DNA of 64,000 nucleotides, taken from contig NZ_LQPP01000005.1 in assembly GCF_002102345.1 (NCBI RefSeq), forward strand, positions 1 to 64,000, given 5' to 3'. Positions 26,520 to 35,023 of the stretch are shown here, piece by piece. This DNA is from Mycolicibacterium peregrinum. Lineage in GTDB: Bacteria; Actinomycetota; Actinomycetes; Mycobacteriales; Mycobacteriaceae. The notes beneath the pieces were generated by a model. That model was not told the DNA's origin. It worked only from the letters and a program-made list of their open reading frames with translations, and did no database searches. The position numbers and the translations under genes are program-made. Position 1 is the first letter of the stretch; each line of letters opens with the position of its first letter.

Positions 26520-27014
26520 TCACACTCGGGCGAAATAGCGCTGGCCGTCTGAGGCCAGGCGCCCGAACGCCGCTTTGACCACCGGCGCCAGCCCCTTGAA
26601 CGGGATCGCGAACAACGGCTTCGGCTCGATCGCCACGATCCAGGTGAACTGCGTCTCTCCGTCGCCCGCGGGCTCTACCAGGTAGTCCTCGGCGAACCGG
26701 CGCAGCGACGGAATATTGGCGTGATCGACGGTGAACGAGTACCGCCTGCCCTCCTCCCACCGGAAGAACGTCTCGTGCACCCGAGCGACCCCGGGTGCCA
26801 GCGTCACCTCGCGGGAGGTGCCGACGCCGAACGGCCGCGGCGACAGCCACTCGACTTTGTTGACCGACGGTCCCCAGGCGGCCAGGGATTCATCGGAGAC
26901 CAGCGACTCCCACACCTTTTCCGGCGGCGCGGCGAACCGCTTCTGATAGGTGAAGATGTGCGGCGCCGTGCTGAAGAAGGCGGCGTCGGCGGGTTCCAGC
27001 CTGAACCGGGGCAT
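26520..27014 (-). CDS. SRPBCC/polyketide cyclase-like protein
   Basis: A 164-residue START/SRPBCC fold protein: FTYQKRFAAPPEKVWESLVS is the characteristic opening, ARVHETFFRWEEGRRYSFTV forms the central strands and the long C-terminal helix contains IPFKGLAPVVKAAFGRL. Proteins of this type bind hydrophobic ligands; in mycobacteria many remain unassigned. It lies 36 bp upstream of the tesB-like gene on the same strand, so a lipid-linked role is plausible. It diverges from a Ser/Thr kinase. Confidence 0.88.
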   Translation of the reverse strand: MPRFRLEPADAAFFSTAPHIFTYQKRFAAPPEKVWESLVSDESLAAWGPSVNKVEWLSPRPFGVGTSREVTLAPGVARVHETFFRWEEGRRYSFTVDHANIPSLRRFAEDYLVEPAGDGETQFTWIVAIEPKPLFAIPFKGLAPVVKAAFGRLASDGQRYFARV

Positions 27015-27082
27015 GGTGCCAGCATGCCGCAGAACGGCACTCCGGGATACTTGGAGCCAAGCGCACGGCGGAGGGGAGATCT

Positions 27083-28225
27083 ATGACGGCGGCGCTCGCC
27101 GGCCGCTACGAGCTACGTGGCGTGCTCGGCCGAGGCGGCATGGCCGAGGTGCACGATGGCTGGGACACCCGGCTGTCGCGCCCGGTCGCGATCAAACTGC
27201 TCTACCCGGCCCTGGCTTCCGACGAAACGACGCGTCGGCGGTTCGAGGACGAAGCCCGCGCCGCCGCCGCGCTCAACCACCCCAATATCGTCGCGGTCCA
27301 CGACAGCGGTGACGACCACGGGACACCGTTCATCGTGATGGAAAGGCTGCCCGGGCCGACCTTGGCCGAGGAGATCGCGGCCGGACCGCTGTCCGCCGAC
27401 CGCGTGCGTTGGGTACTGACCGACCTGCTGGGTGCGCTGACCGCCGCGCACGGCGCGGGCATCCTGCACCGCGACATCAAACCCGGCAACGTCCTGATCA
27501 CCGGTTCAGGCTCCGCCAAGCTTGCCGACTTCGGTATCGCCAAGACGGCCGGAACCGCCCACACACACGCCGGAACCGTGTTCGGCACGCCGGATTACCT
27601 TAGTGCACAACGGATTACGGGCCACCCGGCGACGGTGTCGGACGATCTGTACGCCGTCGGTGTCCTCGGTTACGAGGCGCTGACCGGGCGGCGGCCGTTC
27701 GCCCGGGACCACCCGATCGCCACCATGCGCGCAGTTGTCGACGAAGCCCCGATGCCGATCGGGATGCTGCGCCCCGACGTCGACCCCACTCTGGTCCACG
27801 TGCTGGAGCGCGCGATGGCGCGGGACCCGGCCTACCGCTTCGCCGACGCCGCCGAGATGCGGGCGGCATTGCACGCCGCCCCGGCGGCTCCTCCTGCGAC
27901 CCTGATGCTGCCTGCCCCGCCGCCGGCCCGGCGGTCGCGCGTTCGGATGGTGCTCGCCGGACTGGCCGTGACGGCGGCCGGCATCCTCGGGGCCATCCTG
28001 TTGATCGCCGATCCGCCGCCACAGCGCGCGCCGGCCGTGACGCCGGTGACCACCACTGTCGAGCCGACCGTGCCCGCCGCGACGAGCATCCCGACCGTCA
28101 CCCCGACGCTGCCCGAGGACGAAGGGGAGTGGGGCAACTGGAACGGGAACGGTCAAGACCAGGGCAATGGCAATGGCGGTGGCAACGGCAAGGGCCATGG
28201 CAAGAAAGGCCATCCGCATGGGTGA
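27083..28225 (+). CDS. Eukaryotic-type Ser/Thr protein kinase (Pkn family)
   Basis: A 380-residue transmembrane kinase with the full catalytic set: glycine loop LGRGGMAEV at 15-23, VAIK with Lys38, HRDIKPGN with catalytic Asp131, DFG at 149-151 and an activation loop ending in GTPDYLSAQR. A single helix follows (MVLAGLAVTAAGILGAILLI, about 293-312), then a Pro/Thr-rich stalk and an unusual Gly/Asn/Lys/His tail (repeats such as GNGNGGGNGKG). There are no PASTA or other sensor domains. AGGGGAG precedes the ATG. The substrates are unknown; the adjacent genes give no clue. Confidence 0.96.
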   Translation: MTAALAGRYELRGVLGRGGMAEVHDGWDTRLSRPVAIKLLYPALASDETTRRRFEDEARAAAALNHPNIVAVHDSGDDHGTPFIVMERLPGPTLAEEIAAGPLSADRVRWVLTDLLGALTAAHGAGILHRDIKPGNVLITGSGSAKLADFGIAKTAGTAHTHAGTVFGTPDYLSAQRITGHPATVSDDLYAVGVLGYEALTGRRPFARDHPIATMRAVVDEAPMPIGMLRPDVDPTLVHVLERAMARDPAYRFADAAEMRAALHAAPAAPPATLMLPAPPPARRSRVRMVLAGLAVTAAGILGAILLIADPPPQRAPAVTPVTTTVEPTVPAATSIPTVTPTLPEDEGEWGNWNGNGQDQGNGNGGGNGKGHGKKGHPHG

Positions 28226-28342
28226 GGGCGCCTGACTCGCCTGGCGATCCGTTTCGTTACCGGCCCGAGGTTGGGAATAGATGCCGGGGCCGCAGCGTTT
28301 TCATTGCATAGAAACTCTATGTTTTCAATGGATTGGTTCGAT

Positions 28343-28597
28343 ATGAGTAGATTCGGCATCAAATTCTCGACCGCGGTTGGCGGATGCGCCGTTGTTGCAC
28401 TGAGTGTGTTCGGGGTCGTCGGAGGCCTGCAGAGTCATCCCGTCTCGCTTCTCGGGTCCGAGCCGGCATCTCCGATGCAGACCGGGGTAACCATCACGCC
28501 GTCCAACCCGGCGCAGGCACCCGAGATCCCCATGGCTACTCCGGGAATCAAGGGACCGGCTCCGCTGCCGCCGGAAGAACAGGGACTACCGGGATAG
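28343..28597 (+). CDS. Small secreted or membrane-anchored Pro-rich protein, 84 aa
   Basis: An 84-residue protein starting at ATG 28343 (alternatives at 28328 and 28319) with an N-terminal hydrophobic segment GGCAVVALSVFGVVGGLQS preceded by basic residues, so a signal peptide or anchor. The rest is Pro/Thr-rich and ends PLPPEEQGLPG. I recall short Pro-rich exported proteins of this style in mycobacteria, but do not know a function. A strong terminator follows 24 bp after the stop. Confidence 0.65.
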   Translation: MSRFGIKFSTAVGGCAVVALSVFGVVGGLQSHPVSLLGSEPASPMQTGVTITPSNPAQAPEIPMATPGIKGPAPLPPEEQGLPG

Positions 28598-28620
28598 GCA
28601 AGCTGTCGACCGGAAAGGCA

Positions 28621-28654
28621 AAGGCCCAGACCGGATCTCTCTGGTCTGGGCCTT
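28621..28654. terminator. Bidirectional hairpin terminator
   Basis: AAGGCCCAGACC (28621-28632) pairs perfectly with GGTCTGGGCCTT (28643-28654). It ends the small secreted-protein gene on the plus strand and, on the minus strand, lies 12 bp past the 3' end of the tRNA-Pro fragment, so it was probably the original tRNA terminator. Confidence 0.85.
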
Positions 28655-28665
28655 GATCACACGAG

Positions 28666-28708
28666 TCGGGGTGGCGGGATTCGAACCCACGACCTCTTCG
28701 TCCCGAAC
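28666..28708 (-). other. 3' half of tRNA-Pro(CGG): attachment-site end of an integrated island
   Basis: Read on the minus strand, the sequence gives the anticodon loop TTCGGGA (anticodon CGG), the 3' anticodon strand CGAAG, a variable loop, the T-arm with GGTTCGAATCC and the acceptor strand CACCCCGA. The 5' half of the tRNA is absent: sequence diverges right after the loop at 28708. Mobile elements often integrate in tRNA genes at the anticodon or T loop and leave such a 43-bp copy at one end, while a complete tRNA is rebuilt at the other. No complete copy was found in the window, so the far end probably lies beyond 64 kb. Confidence 0.8.
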
Positions 28709-29297
28709 CACGACACCAGGGGGTTTGATTGAGCGGGCTGTGTTGGATGAGTTAAGTAACTACAGGTCGGCGGCGTTGGCGGGGCTGGGACAGGCTGGCG
28801 TGCGAATGTTGAGGTGCGGACTGCCTGCGGACTGGTTTGCCGGTCGACGGTAGCCTGCTGCAGTGCCCAAAGTGGCAGACCGAGTTCTGATTGGCTGCGC
28901 GTTCGTCGCAGCGCTACGCCTAGCCGTCGTCGACCAAGGACGGCAATCCTCGCCATGTAACTGGAAGAGCCCGCAGGTTGGGTCGGTGATCCTTGCAACG
29001 CATCGCAGTCCTGAAGGCCCCTCACCATCCACACTGTGGCTAAAGTGACTGGTGTGACAACTTCGTTGCAATTTTCTGAGTGTTGTCGAAGGTTTCCACA
29101 GGCTGACGTGGGTAGTCTGCAATCAGGCGGAACATCCGTTCGAGCCGTCGGCACTTCGGGGGTGGGGAGAGCTAGATTGCACTGTTTGACGCCGGGAATT
29201 ACCATGTACCAGGTTCTTCGTGGCGAAACATATCGCCGCGGAGAGCTGTGCTGTTTTGACTGCTCAAGAGTGCATCCCAGCCGGAGGGTTCGAACCA
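28709..29297. other. Island left end, 589 bp, no gene supported
   Basis: Only weak, overlapping frames occur here, none with a credible ribosome site or protein-like composition. The stretch lies just inside the putative attachment site. I see no clear integrase gene or complete tRNA in it. Confidence 0.5.
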
Positions 29298-29498
29298 ATG
29301 CCGCCTATTAAGGCCAAGCGCGGACGGTCGTTGACTGCACGGCAGATGTTGCAGTTCCGCGCCCTTGTGGGCAAAGAGATGCAGCTGCGCGCAGAGCGCG
29401 ATCAGATGACCTCTCAGCGAAGCACGTCTCGAAACCTGCAGCGAAAGCCTGCATCTGCGTCGCAGTCTTCGGCGAGCCGTAGGCATGCAGTCCGATGA
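29298..29498 (+). CDS. Small basic protein, 66 aa, overlapping the papain-like gene
   Basis: A short frame starting at ATG 29298 (MPPIKAKRGRSLTARQML), very rich in Arg, Lys, Gln and Ser; a longer form could begin at 29220. No family is recognised. The stop overlaps the start of the 680-aa gene by 14 bases, the same overlap seen downstream between the 58-aa frame and the membrane gene, which is the main reason to regard it as real. A role as antitoxin, adaptor or leader peptide is pure inference. Confidence 0.4.
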   Translation: MPPIKAKRGRSLTARQMLQFRALVGKEMQLRAERDQMTSQRSTSRNLQRKPASASQSSASRRHAVR

Positions 29499-31527
29499 GA
29501 GTTCGCCAGTCCAGTCTGATCTAGAAACCGGGCAGCCTCCCGAAGAGATCTTCGGGGAAGACGCCATTCGCGCGGCGGCGGTGAGCGTCCGAATGGCGGA
29601 AAGTGCTGGACGGCGTACGCTCCCGCTCCGAACCCAAGGTGGTTTACGAGGCCCGAACAGTATCGAGCAGCAACCGCACGTAGAGGTACTCGATCTCACT
29701 AGCGGCGCTGATTGGGACGAACTCAACAACTTGATCCGCGCGAAGGCTTCGCCGCAGATTGCGCCGTGGATGCGCTGTCTATCGCTCCTGCGCTGCACCC
29801 TAGAGGCCAAGCTTTGTGTCGTTGAGCATCACTATGTTTGCCTCGATCATAGAAGCGAAGGGGCAAGCTTCCGCAGCCAGTTGGACGCCCCGGTAAATCA
29901 GTCAGCAATACGGCTGCACTTCTTCGACCTGACATTCGACGAGTCGAAGCTCTTCAGACTGGGAAAGCGAGAACTCAAGGGGTACCTCGGTTACATCATC
30001 TGCCGTGATTCCGGGGGGCCCATTGTCGGTCGTTCTTTACTCAAGACGCCAGGCTATGTCGGTTCGAGGTGTACTGAAATTGAAGAGCCGGTCAATCTGC
30101 TTGGACAGCAATTATGGGTACGCGGCGTCCCATTTATGCAGCAAGATGAGCGCTTTGCAGTGTGTGCTCACGTGGCCGCGTGGATTCTGGCCTATACAGC
30201 CTTTCGTCGAGGTCAGATAGAGCGCAAGCTGATTGCGGAGGTTGTAGCTGCTGCTACATTTGCACGACCAATGCATCCCGTCCATCCGCCGGGTGTATTC
30301 GCCAATGAGGTGGTACAGGTTCTTACGGACCTCGGGCTCGGGGCGTTCAAGCATGACACTGACTTTGAGTCTCAAACAGACCTTCCGGTGGTTTCAAGCG
30401 AGTCGCTGGACGCGGAAACCGACATCATTACGGTGTTGGAAGGTGTGCTCAATGCCTATAAGCGGGCGGAGGGTCAGGCCGATGCGCCTGAAAACCAGAG
30501 ATCAGCGGCACTAGGCCCAGACGCCGATTCCGGGGAAGGCATCGAAGAGTGGGTCTTCGCCAGCTCGCCAAACGCCTTTGCGGTAGAACTTCTCCGCACG
30601 CTTGCGAATACAAATGATGACGAGCTTATTCAGGTGCTCGAAGCAGATGATTCAGCTAAAGAGATCGTCGATCTCGAATCAGCCTCTGTCAGAAAGTACC
30701 GGGCTATGACCGTCCGAGCGATCGATGAGATCTTCGCAACGATCGTTCGGCCATACATTGAATCGGGTTTCCCAATCTATTGTGACACTGGTGACCACGC
30801 CATTGTGTTATGTGGATTAACCGAAGATGAAGAAGGTCCTGTCTTCTACTTCCATGACGATCAGTTCGGTCCATATCTATCGTCGCGTTCGATCATCGCC
30901 AATTCGAGAACACATTTCCAACGCCAAGCCTTCCAGCGCGATAATCCGTATGAAGACAGAGTGCCGGATAAAGATCTGTCTACTATTGAGCTTTCTAAGC
31001 ACTCTTACACCGACGATCAGCGAGGCGTTAAAGCCATAGTCGTGGGTACGCCCCGCCGGCTGCTACTTACGCCTACTAGTGCTTTACGTTGGACGTCGCG
31101 TGCGTTCGAATCAGTCGATAATGCGCTCGCCAAGCTTAACGGTTCGTCAGACGGGGCTGAATTAAGAAACATCCACAGAGTCTCACTCCTCATGGGTATC
31201 GACTATAAAGCGCTTAGGCGTAAAGAAGCCGCTGAGAAGAGAGATCGGAAGGGTGCAGATGTCTACGCTTCGGTACATCTATCCGAGTGGATTGTATTAG
31301 TCGAAGGTCTCTCGGGCGACAGGAAGTCCGTACTGTACGAGCTTGTGTTCGATGGGACGAGTAGTGAGACGCACCCGTTGCTGCAGTTTGCGCGCTTCGG
31401 CCGAGAAGTACGTTGTGTACATCCGCAAACCTTTCCAGCTGTAGAAACGTGTCGTATACGAGTGTCTACGTTTGAACCGGTAAAGCCGCCGTCGGTACTG
31501 CGCAAGAATGTGCATAGAGTGACCTAG
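29485..31527 (+). CDS. 680-aa protein with papain-like Cys/His/Asp signature, unknown family
   Basis: A large soluble protein without close resemblance to a family I know. A catalytic layout of the papain/C39-like cysteine peptidase or transglutaminase fold can be read: Gln219/Gln220 then Cys227 at the start of a helix (QQDERFAVCAHVAAWILAY), His438 in a strand (GDHAIVLCGL) and Asp458/459 in YFHDDQFGPY. That order (Q, C, H, D) matches the fold, though the 211-residue Cys-His gap implies a large insert. Base composition is poorer in GC than neighbouring core genes, suggesting transfer. It is followed by a 58-aa frame and a membrane protein, and sits beside a restriction block, hinting at a defence or toxin role (inference). 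Confidence 0.7.
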   Translation: MQSDESSPVQSDLETGQPPEEIFGEDAIRAAAVSVRMAESAGRRTLPLRTQGGLRGPNSIEQQPHVEVLDLTSGADWDELNNLIRAKASPQIAPWMRCLSLLRCTLEAKLCVVEHHYVCLDHRSEGASFRSQLDAPVNQSAIRLHFFDLTFDESKLFRLGKRELKGYLGYIICRDSGGPIVGRSLLKTPGYVGSRCTEIEEPVNLLGQQLWVRGVPFMQQDERFAVCAHVAAWILAYTAFRRGQIERKLIAEVVAAATFARPMHPVHPPGVFANEVVQVLTDLGLGAFKHDTDFESQTDLPVVSSESLDAETDIITVLEGVLNAYKRAEGQADAPENQRSAALGPDADSGEGIEEWVFASSPNAFAVELLRTLANTNDDELIQVLEADDSAKEIVDLESASVRKYRAMTVRAIDEIFATIVRPYIESGFPIYCDTGDHAIVLCGLTEDEEGPVFYFHDDQFGPYLSSRSIIANSRTHFQRQAFQRDNPYEDRVPDKDLSTIELSKHSYTDDQRGVKAIVVGTPRRLLLTPTSALRWTSRAFESVDNALAKLNGSSDGAELRNIHRVSLLMGIDYKALRRKEAAEKRDRKGADVYASVHLSEWIVLVEGLSGDRKSVLYELVFDGTSSETHPLLQFARFGREVRCVHPQTFPAVETCRIRVSTFEPVKPPSVLRKNVHRVT

Positions 31528-31560
31528 TATGTTCGCTGTAGTCGAGATGCGGGGGTGCAG

Positions 31561-31737
31561 ATGCCAAGGCGGGGAATAGCATATATACGGCAGAGTTTGC
31601 CTCAAGTCCTCCGCCGGCGGGGGGCATTGAAAGGCCGCGGGTCGGGGGCCCGCAAGGCGGAAACTCTAGGGCCAGTTAGCGCGCCTGAAGATGCGCCAGC
31701 GGAACAGGCGCCTGAGGAGCCTGATGGCGACAGATAA
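31561..31737 (+). CDS. Small basic protein, 58 aa, overlapping the membrane gene
   Basis: A short frame starting at ATG 31561 (MPRRGIAYIRQSLPQVL) with an Arg-rich first half and a Pro/Glu/Ala-rich acidic second half. It begins 34 bp after the 680-aa gene and its end overlaps the ATG of the membrane gene by 14 bases, an arrangement that suggests translational coupling. No homology is apparent. Confidence 0.4.
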   Translation: MPRRGIAYIRQSLPQVLRRRGALKGRGSGARKAETLGPVSAPEDAPAEQAPEEPDGDR

Positions 31738-32386
31738 GATTCAGGAAAATGCGTCCACGGAGTATCGCGATTACACCAAGGAGGCGAGTACTCAGTTCCG
31801 AACTCTCGCCCTAGCTGCGGTTGCAATTGTCTGGCTCATAGGAAAGGCCTCCGCTCCAGACGACACTTATCCTGAAATTTTTTCATCAGTTACCGATCAA
31901 CGCTTGCTCTTCTATGCTGCAGTCGCAGCCGTCGTTGGGCTCACATTCGACTTGTTGCAGTACTGGGTGGCATCGGCGATGTGGGGTCGCTACCGCAGCG
32001 TCCTAGCAACGATCTTCGAGTCAGATTCGTACGAACCAGCCAATTTTGAGGGCCAAGTAAAGCGTGCGTGGCACTCTTTCGCGGGTGATCAGATTACGGA
32101 CAAAATTCTTGAGTACGGTTCTGGAATGCCCAATGTGGCGAATAGTGGCACGGTACCTACCGACGTAGACGACAGGATCGCGCTCGCCAGGAGAATTTTG
32201 TTGGAGATGAGGCATAATCCAGATCCGAGTGTTCTACAGCAAAAGTCGATAACCGACAATCTGATGGGCGAGCCCGCAAGTCCGCTATACGTTCAGCGAA
32301 TACCTGGCACGTTATTTCATTTGAAGGGTTTGGCTGTCACCGTTTCGTACTGCTTGATTCTGATAACGCTCATTTTCATGTCGTGA
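31724..32386 (+). CDS. Three-helix membrane protein of the papain-like cassette
   Basis: A 220-residue protein starting at ATG 31724 (MATDKIQENAST). Hydrophobic helices occur at about 25-42 (ALAAVAIVWLIGKA), 63-82 (LLFYAAVAAVVGLTFDLLQY) and near the C-terminus (VTVSYCLILITLIFM), with a roughly 115-residue soluble loop between the second and third. The family is not recognised. It is AT-richer than the core genes, like the 680-aa gene upstream, and both probably share a transcript. A membrane effector driven by a cytosolic protease-like partner is a reasonable hypothesis only. Confidence 0.7.
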   Translation: MATDKIQENASTEYRDYTKEASTQFRTLALAAVAIVWLIGKASAPDDTYPEIFSSVTDQRLLFYAAVAAVVGLTFDLLQYWVASAMWGRYRSVLATIFESDSYEPANFEGQVKRAWHSFAGDQITDKILEYGSGMPNVANSGTVPTDVDDRIALARRILLEMRHNPDPSVLQQKSITDNLMGEPASPLYVQRIPGTLFHLKGLAVTVSYCLILITLIFMS

Positions 32387-32446
32387 CATTTACCGTCGTT
32401 TCGTCGAGTGCCGTCACTATGTGCGGCGAAGCCGAGGCAAACTCAA

Positions 32447-35023
32447 TCATGACGGCCCTGCGGTCATTTGGTCGGCGGCGACTACCGTGTCATAGAGGCC
32501 ATAGTGGGAGAGGCCTTCATGGGACTCGATCCCGGTATACGAAAGCGAGGAGTCTTCATAGCGGCGAAAAGCGAATACTGCCTGGTTCATGTGGGTGGCG
32601 TTAAATACCCCGAGATTTACGAGTAGGTGGAAGTCGGAGACGTTCAGCCCGGTAACCGCTTTGAAGAGGTCAGGCTCGAGCTTGGTGATGACATCTTGAA
32701 GTGTGTTCTCGCGGAAATCGGTGAGATACATAAATGCCGGTATGCGAGTGGCGAACTTGATCAGCTTCTCTTGGATCTGCTTCCGCTTAGACTTGTACTC
32801 TTTTTCCTCAGCGGTGAGTTCCGTCTTTTCAGCCTTTGAGAGATTCTCGCCCTTCTCCTTCTTCGTCTGCTTAACCGCCTCGCTCTTATTGACGACCGTC
32901 TCGAAGATGGCGCTCCCAAGCGCGCGGAAACCCTCGATGTTCATCACCGCCGCCATTGCGGCCTCGCTGTTCATAATTCGACGCAGAGTGTCGTTGTCGA
33001 CGTTCACGAGGATCGCCGATTCCCACTTTCGCGCGAGCAGAGTAGCGGAGGTGCCAGCCATCGCGATGTCGAGGATGCCGCCGGCGTCTACTTGGGTCAT
33101 ATTCGACCCGTCATATGCGAGCACGGGCAGGAAGCTCACCAGCTCCTCTACCGCGTGCTCAGGATTCGGCGTCTCTGGCGACAGGCCCGCGCCGTAGTCG
33201 GCGATCTGGCGCAGGGCACGGGTGGGCGCAAAGTCGAAAACGAAGCAAACAGGCTTCAATACGGCTTCGGCGTTGGGATCATCACCATCGGGGTTCTTGA
33301 TCGACCAGGGTGATTGGACCCGGAACGCCGCCTGAAAGTACGTTTCCGGTGAGTTGAGATTGCGCAGCATGAGGATCGATGCCCACTGTTTGACGGTTAC
33401 GCCTGTGGTGAGCTTGCCGCATGACAGGGTGATGGTCTTGGTGTCGTGCCCATCACGGATAGCAGCACGTACCGGTGGCAGTGCATTCAGTCCGATACCC
33501 GCGTGCGATCCGGCCACCCTAAGAACCTGATACTCATGCCAAAACACGTTCTGTGGCTCCGCGAGGAGATTTGCCATCGCCTCGCATGCGGCGACGTTGG
33601 GTAGAAACCAGAACGAGTGCTGCATGTAAGGGAGCAGCCGCGCATCGGAGTAAGGGAAGGGCGGTCGAGTGCTGCTCTTCAAAGCGCCTACTTGAGTGGG
33701 CAAGTGCCCGCCACGGATGATGTCCAACCATTTTTGGACGTCCGTCTTATGGATGAAGTGGGCATCCTCACCGGAGCCGGTGGCGTCGAAGAAAGCGTTG
33801 AGGTCGAACTCATCGAACTCGCCCTGGCGTGCTACCGCGATCAATTCGTCCGGCATTTGGTAAGTGAGCAGACGCATCTCGGGTAGAGCGCCGTAAGGGT
33901 TCCACCGGTCCGGATGATCCCGACTGAACTCTGCTTTGGCGCGTTGCTCGTCGGTGTAGGTCCAGTTAAAGATCTGTTCTTCTATGAATTCGCCGGTCGC
34001 CAGCGCCTTGAACGGTGTGCCGGACAGGTACAGGTAGGCGCGAGTCGTGATCGGGAGGAATGCATCCTCGTCGTTGCCGAGTTCGTCGAGTTCTTCTTCG
34101 AATGAGTCGAGGCTGTCGTTGTACTCCGCGGCGAGCTCCTTTTTCTTGACATTCTCGTCTTCCCCTTCGAATAGTTCTCTTGCGTTGTCTCGCCAGGCGC
34201 CGAAGTGGTATTCGTCGAATATCACCAGGTCCCAGTTAGCGGTGTGCACCCATTCGTTCTTGGGCTTGATCAGACCAGTCTGGCGATCGCGTCCGAGGAG
34301 GTCCTGGAACGAGCCGAAGTACACCAGGGGTTTTGCGGGGTCGGCTGATGCCGGTTCACCGCTGCTATCAGCGGAGAAGTACTGCCAGCCCTCGAAATCG
34401 GCGTGGGATTCGAGGTCGGTTTGCCAAGCGTCTGCGACCGCCGGCTTGAACGTCACCACCAGGGTGCGCTTGGCATCAAGGCGCTTCGCCAACTGGTATG
34501 CAGCGAAGGTCTTTCCGAACCGCATTTTGGCATTCCACAAAAACCGCGGTACGGCGTTGGGGTCTCCGGCCCAGATCGACTGGTAGTAGTCGTGGGTTTT
34601 ATTGACCGCCTGCTCCTGTTCGGGCCGCGGGCGGAACGTTTCATGGTGGGTGCCTGTGAGCTTCTGTCCTGTGCGGAGTTCCGTAATTGCGGTGAGCACG
34701 TCCGCCGGGGTGCAGCGGATCCATTCGCGGGCAGATCCGAAGATCGGATTCTCGAAGCCCTTCTCGACGAGCCGTTGGCGTACGTCCGAGTCGCGAAATA
34801 CGGTGCCGTCGTCTCGCTCGGCCAGCTCGTCGACGTGGAGGGTATACGCCTGCTGCATTTGTCCTTGGGACTGGCGGATCCGCGCATTTACGTCGGGCTT
34901 GGTGGTCTGGCCGACCTTGATGAGGCCGGCGTAACCGCTAGGGGGGTCGTTCGGTGACCAGGCATATATCCGCAGCCGGGCCGCGGGCTTCCCTGGCAGA
35001 AGTTCCTCGATCGACTTACGCAT
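32447..35023 (-). CDS. SF2 helicase with N-terminal GIY-YIG (T5orf172-like) nuclease domain
   Basis: An 858-residue restriction-type enzyme. Residues about 17-60 look like a T5orf172/GIY-YIG variant (Tyr20 in RIYAW, GLIKVGQTT at 33-41 and Arg48 in ARIRQSQ). A ResIII-type SF2 motor follows: motif I AKMRFGKT with Lys171, motif II DEYH at 270-273, motif III LYLSGTPF, and motif VI with FQAAFRVQSPW near residue 565. The C-terminal third is helical, with a Lys/Glu-rich coiled stretch. It overlaps the Eco57I-like methylase gene by eight bases, so nuclease-translocase and methylases form one restriction-modification operon. The catalytic Glu of the GIY-YIG domain was not placed. Confidence 0.85.
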   Translation of the reverse strand: MRKSIEELLPGKPAARLRIYAWSPNDPPSGYAGLIKVGQTTKPDVNARIRQSQGQMQQAYTLHVDELAERDDGTVFRDSDVRQRLVEKGFENPIFGSAREWIRCTPADVLTAITELRTGQKLTGTHHETFRPRPEQEQAVNKTHDYYQSIWAGDPNAVPRFLWNAKMRFGKTFAAYQLAKRLDAKRTLVVTFKPAVADAWQTDLESHADFEGWQYFSADSSGEPASADPAKPLVYFGSFQDLLGRDRQTGLIKPKNEWVHTANWDLVIFDEYHFGAWRDNARELFEGEDENVKKKELAAEYNDSLDSFEEELDELGNDEDAFLPITTRAYLYLSGTPFKALATGEFIEEQIFNWTYTDEQRAKAEFSRDHPDRWNPYGALPEMRLLTYQMPDELIAVARQGEFDEFDLNAFFDATGSGEDAHFIHKTDVQKWLDIIRGGHLPTQVGALKSSTRPPFPYSDARLLPYMQHSFWFLPNVAACEAMANLLAEPQNVFWHEYQVLRVAGSHAGIGLNALPPVRAAIRDGHDTKTITLSCGKLTTGVTVKQWASILMLRNLNSPETYFQAAFRVQSPWSIKNPDGDDPNAEAVLKPVCFVFDFAPTRALRQIADYGAGLSPETPNPEHAVEELVSFLPVLAYDGSNMTQVDAGGILDIAMAGTSATLLARKWESAILVNVDNDTLRRIMNSEAAMAAVMNIEGFRALGSAIFETVVNKSEAVKQTKKEKGENLSKAEKTELTAEEKEYKSKRKQIQEKLIKFATRIPAFMYLTDFRENTLQDVITKLEPDLFKAVTGLNVSDFHLLVNLGVFNATHMNQAVFAFRRYEDSSLSYTGIESHEGLSHYGLYDTVVAADQMTAGPS

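Noticed and set aside
28657..29298. 213-codon minus-strand frame over the tRNA fragment and island start
   Set aside because: It reads through the tRNA-Pro remnant and has no protein-like features or ribosome site.
29275..29300. GGTTCGAACC resembling a T-loop near the island start
   Set aside because: No tRNA stems can be folded around it; chance palindrome.
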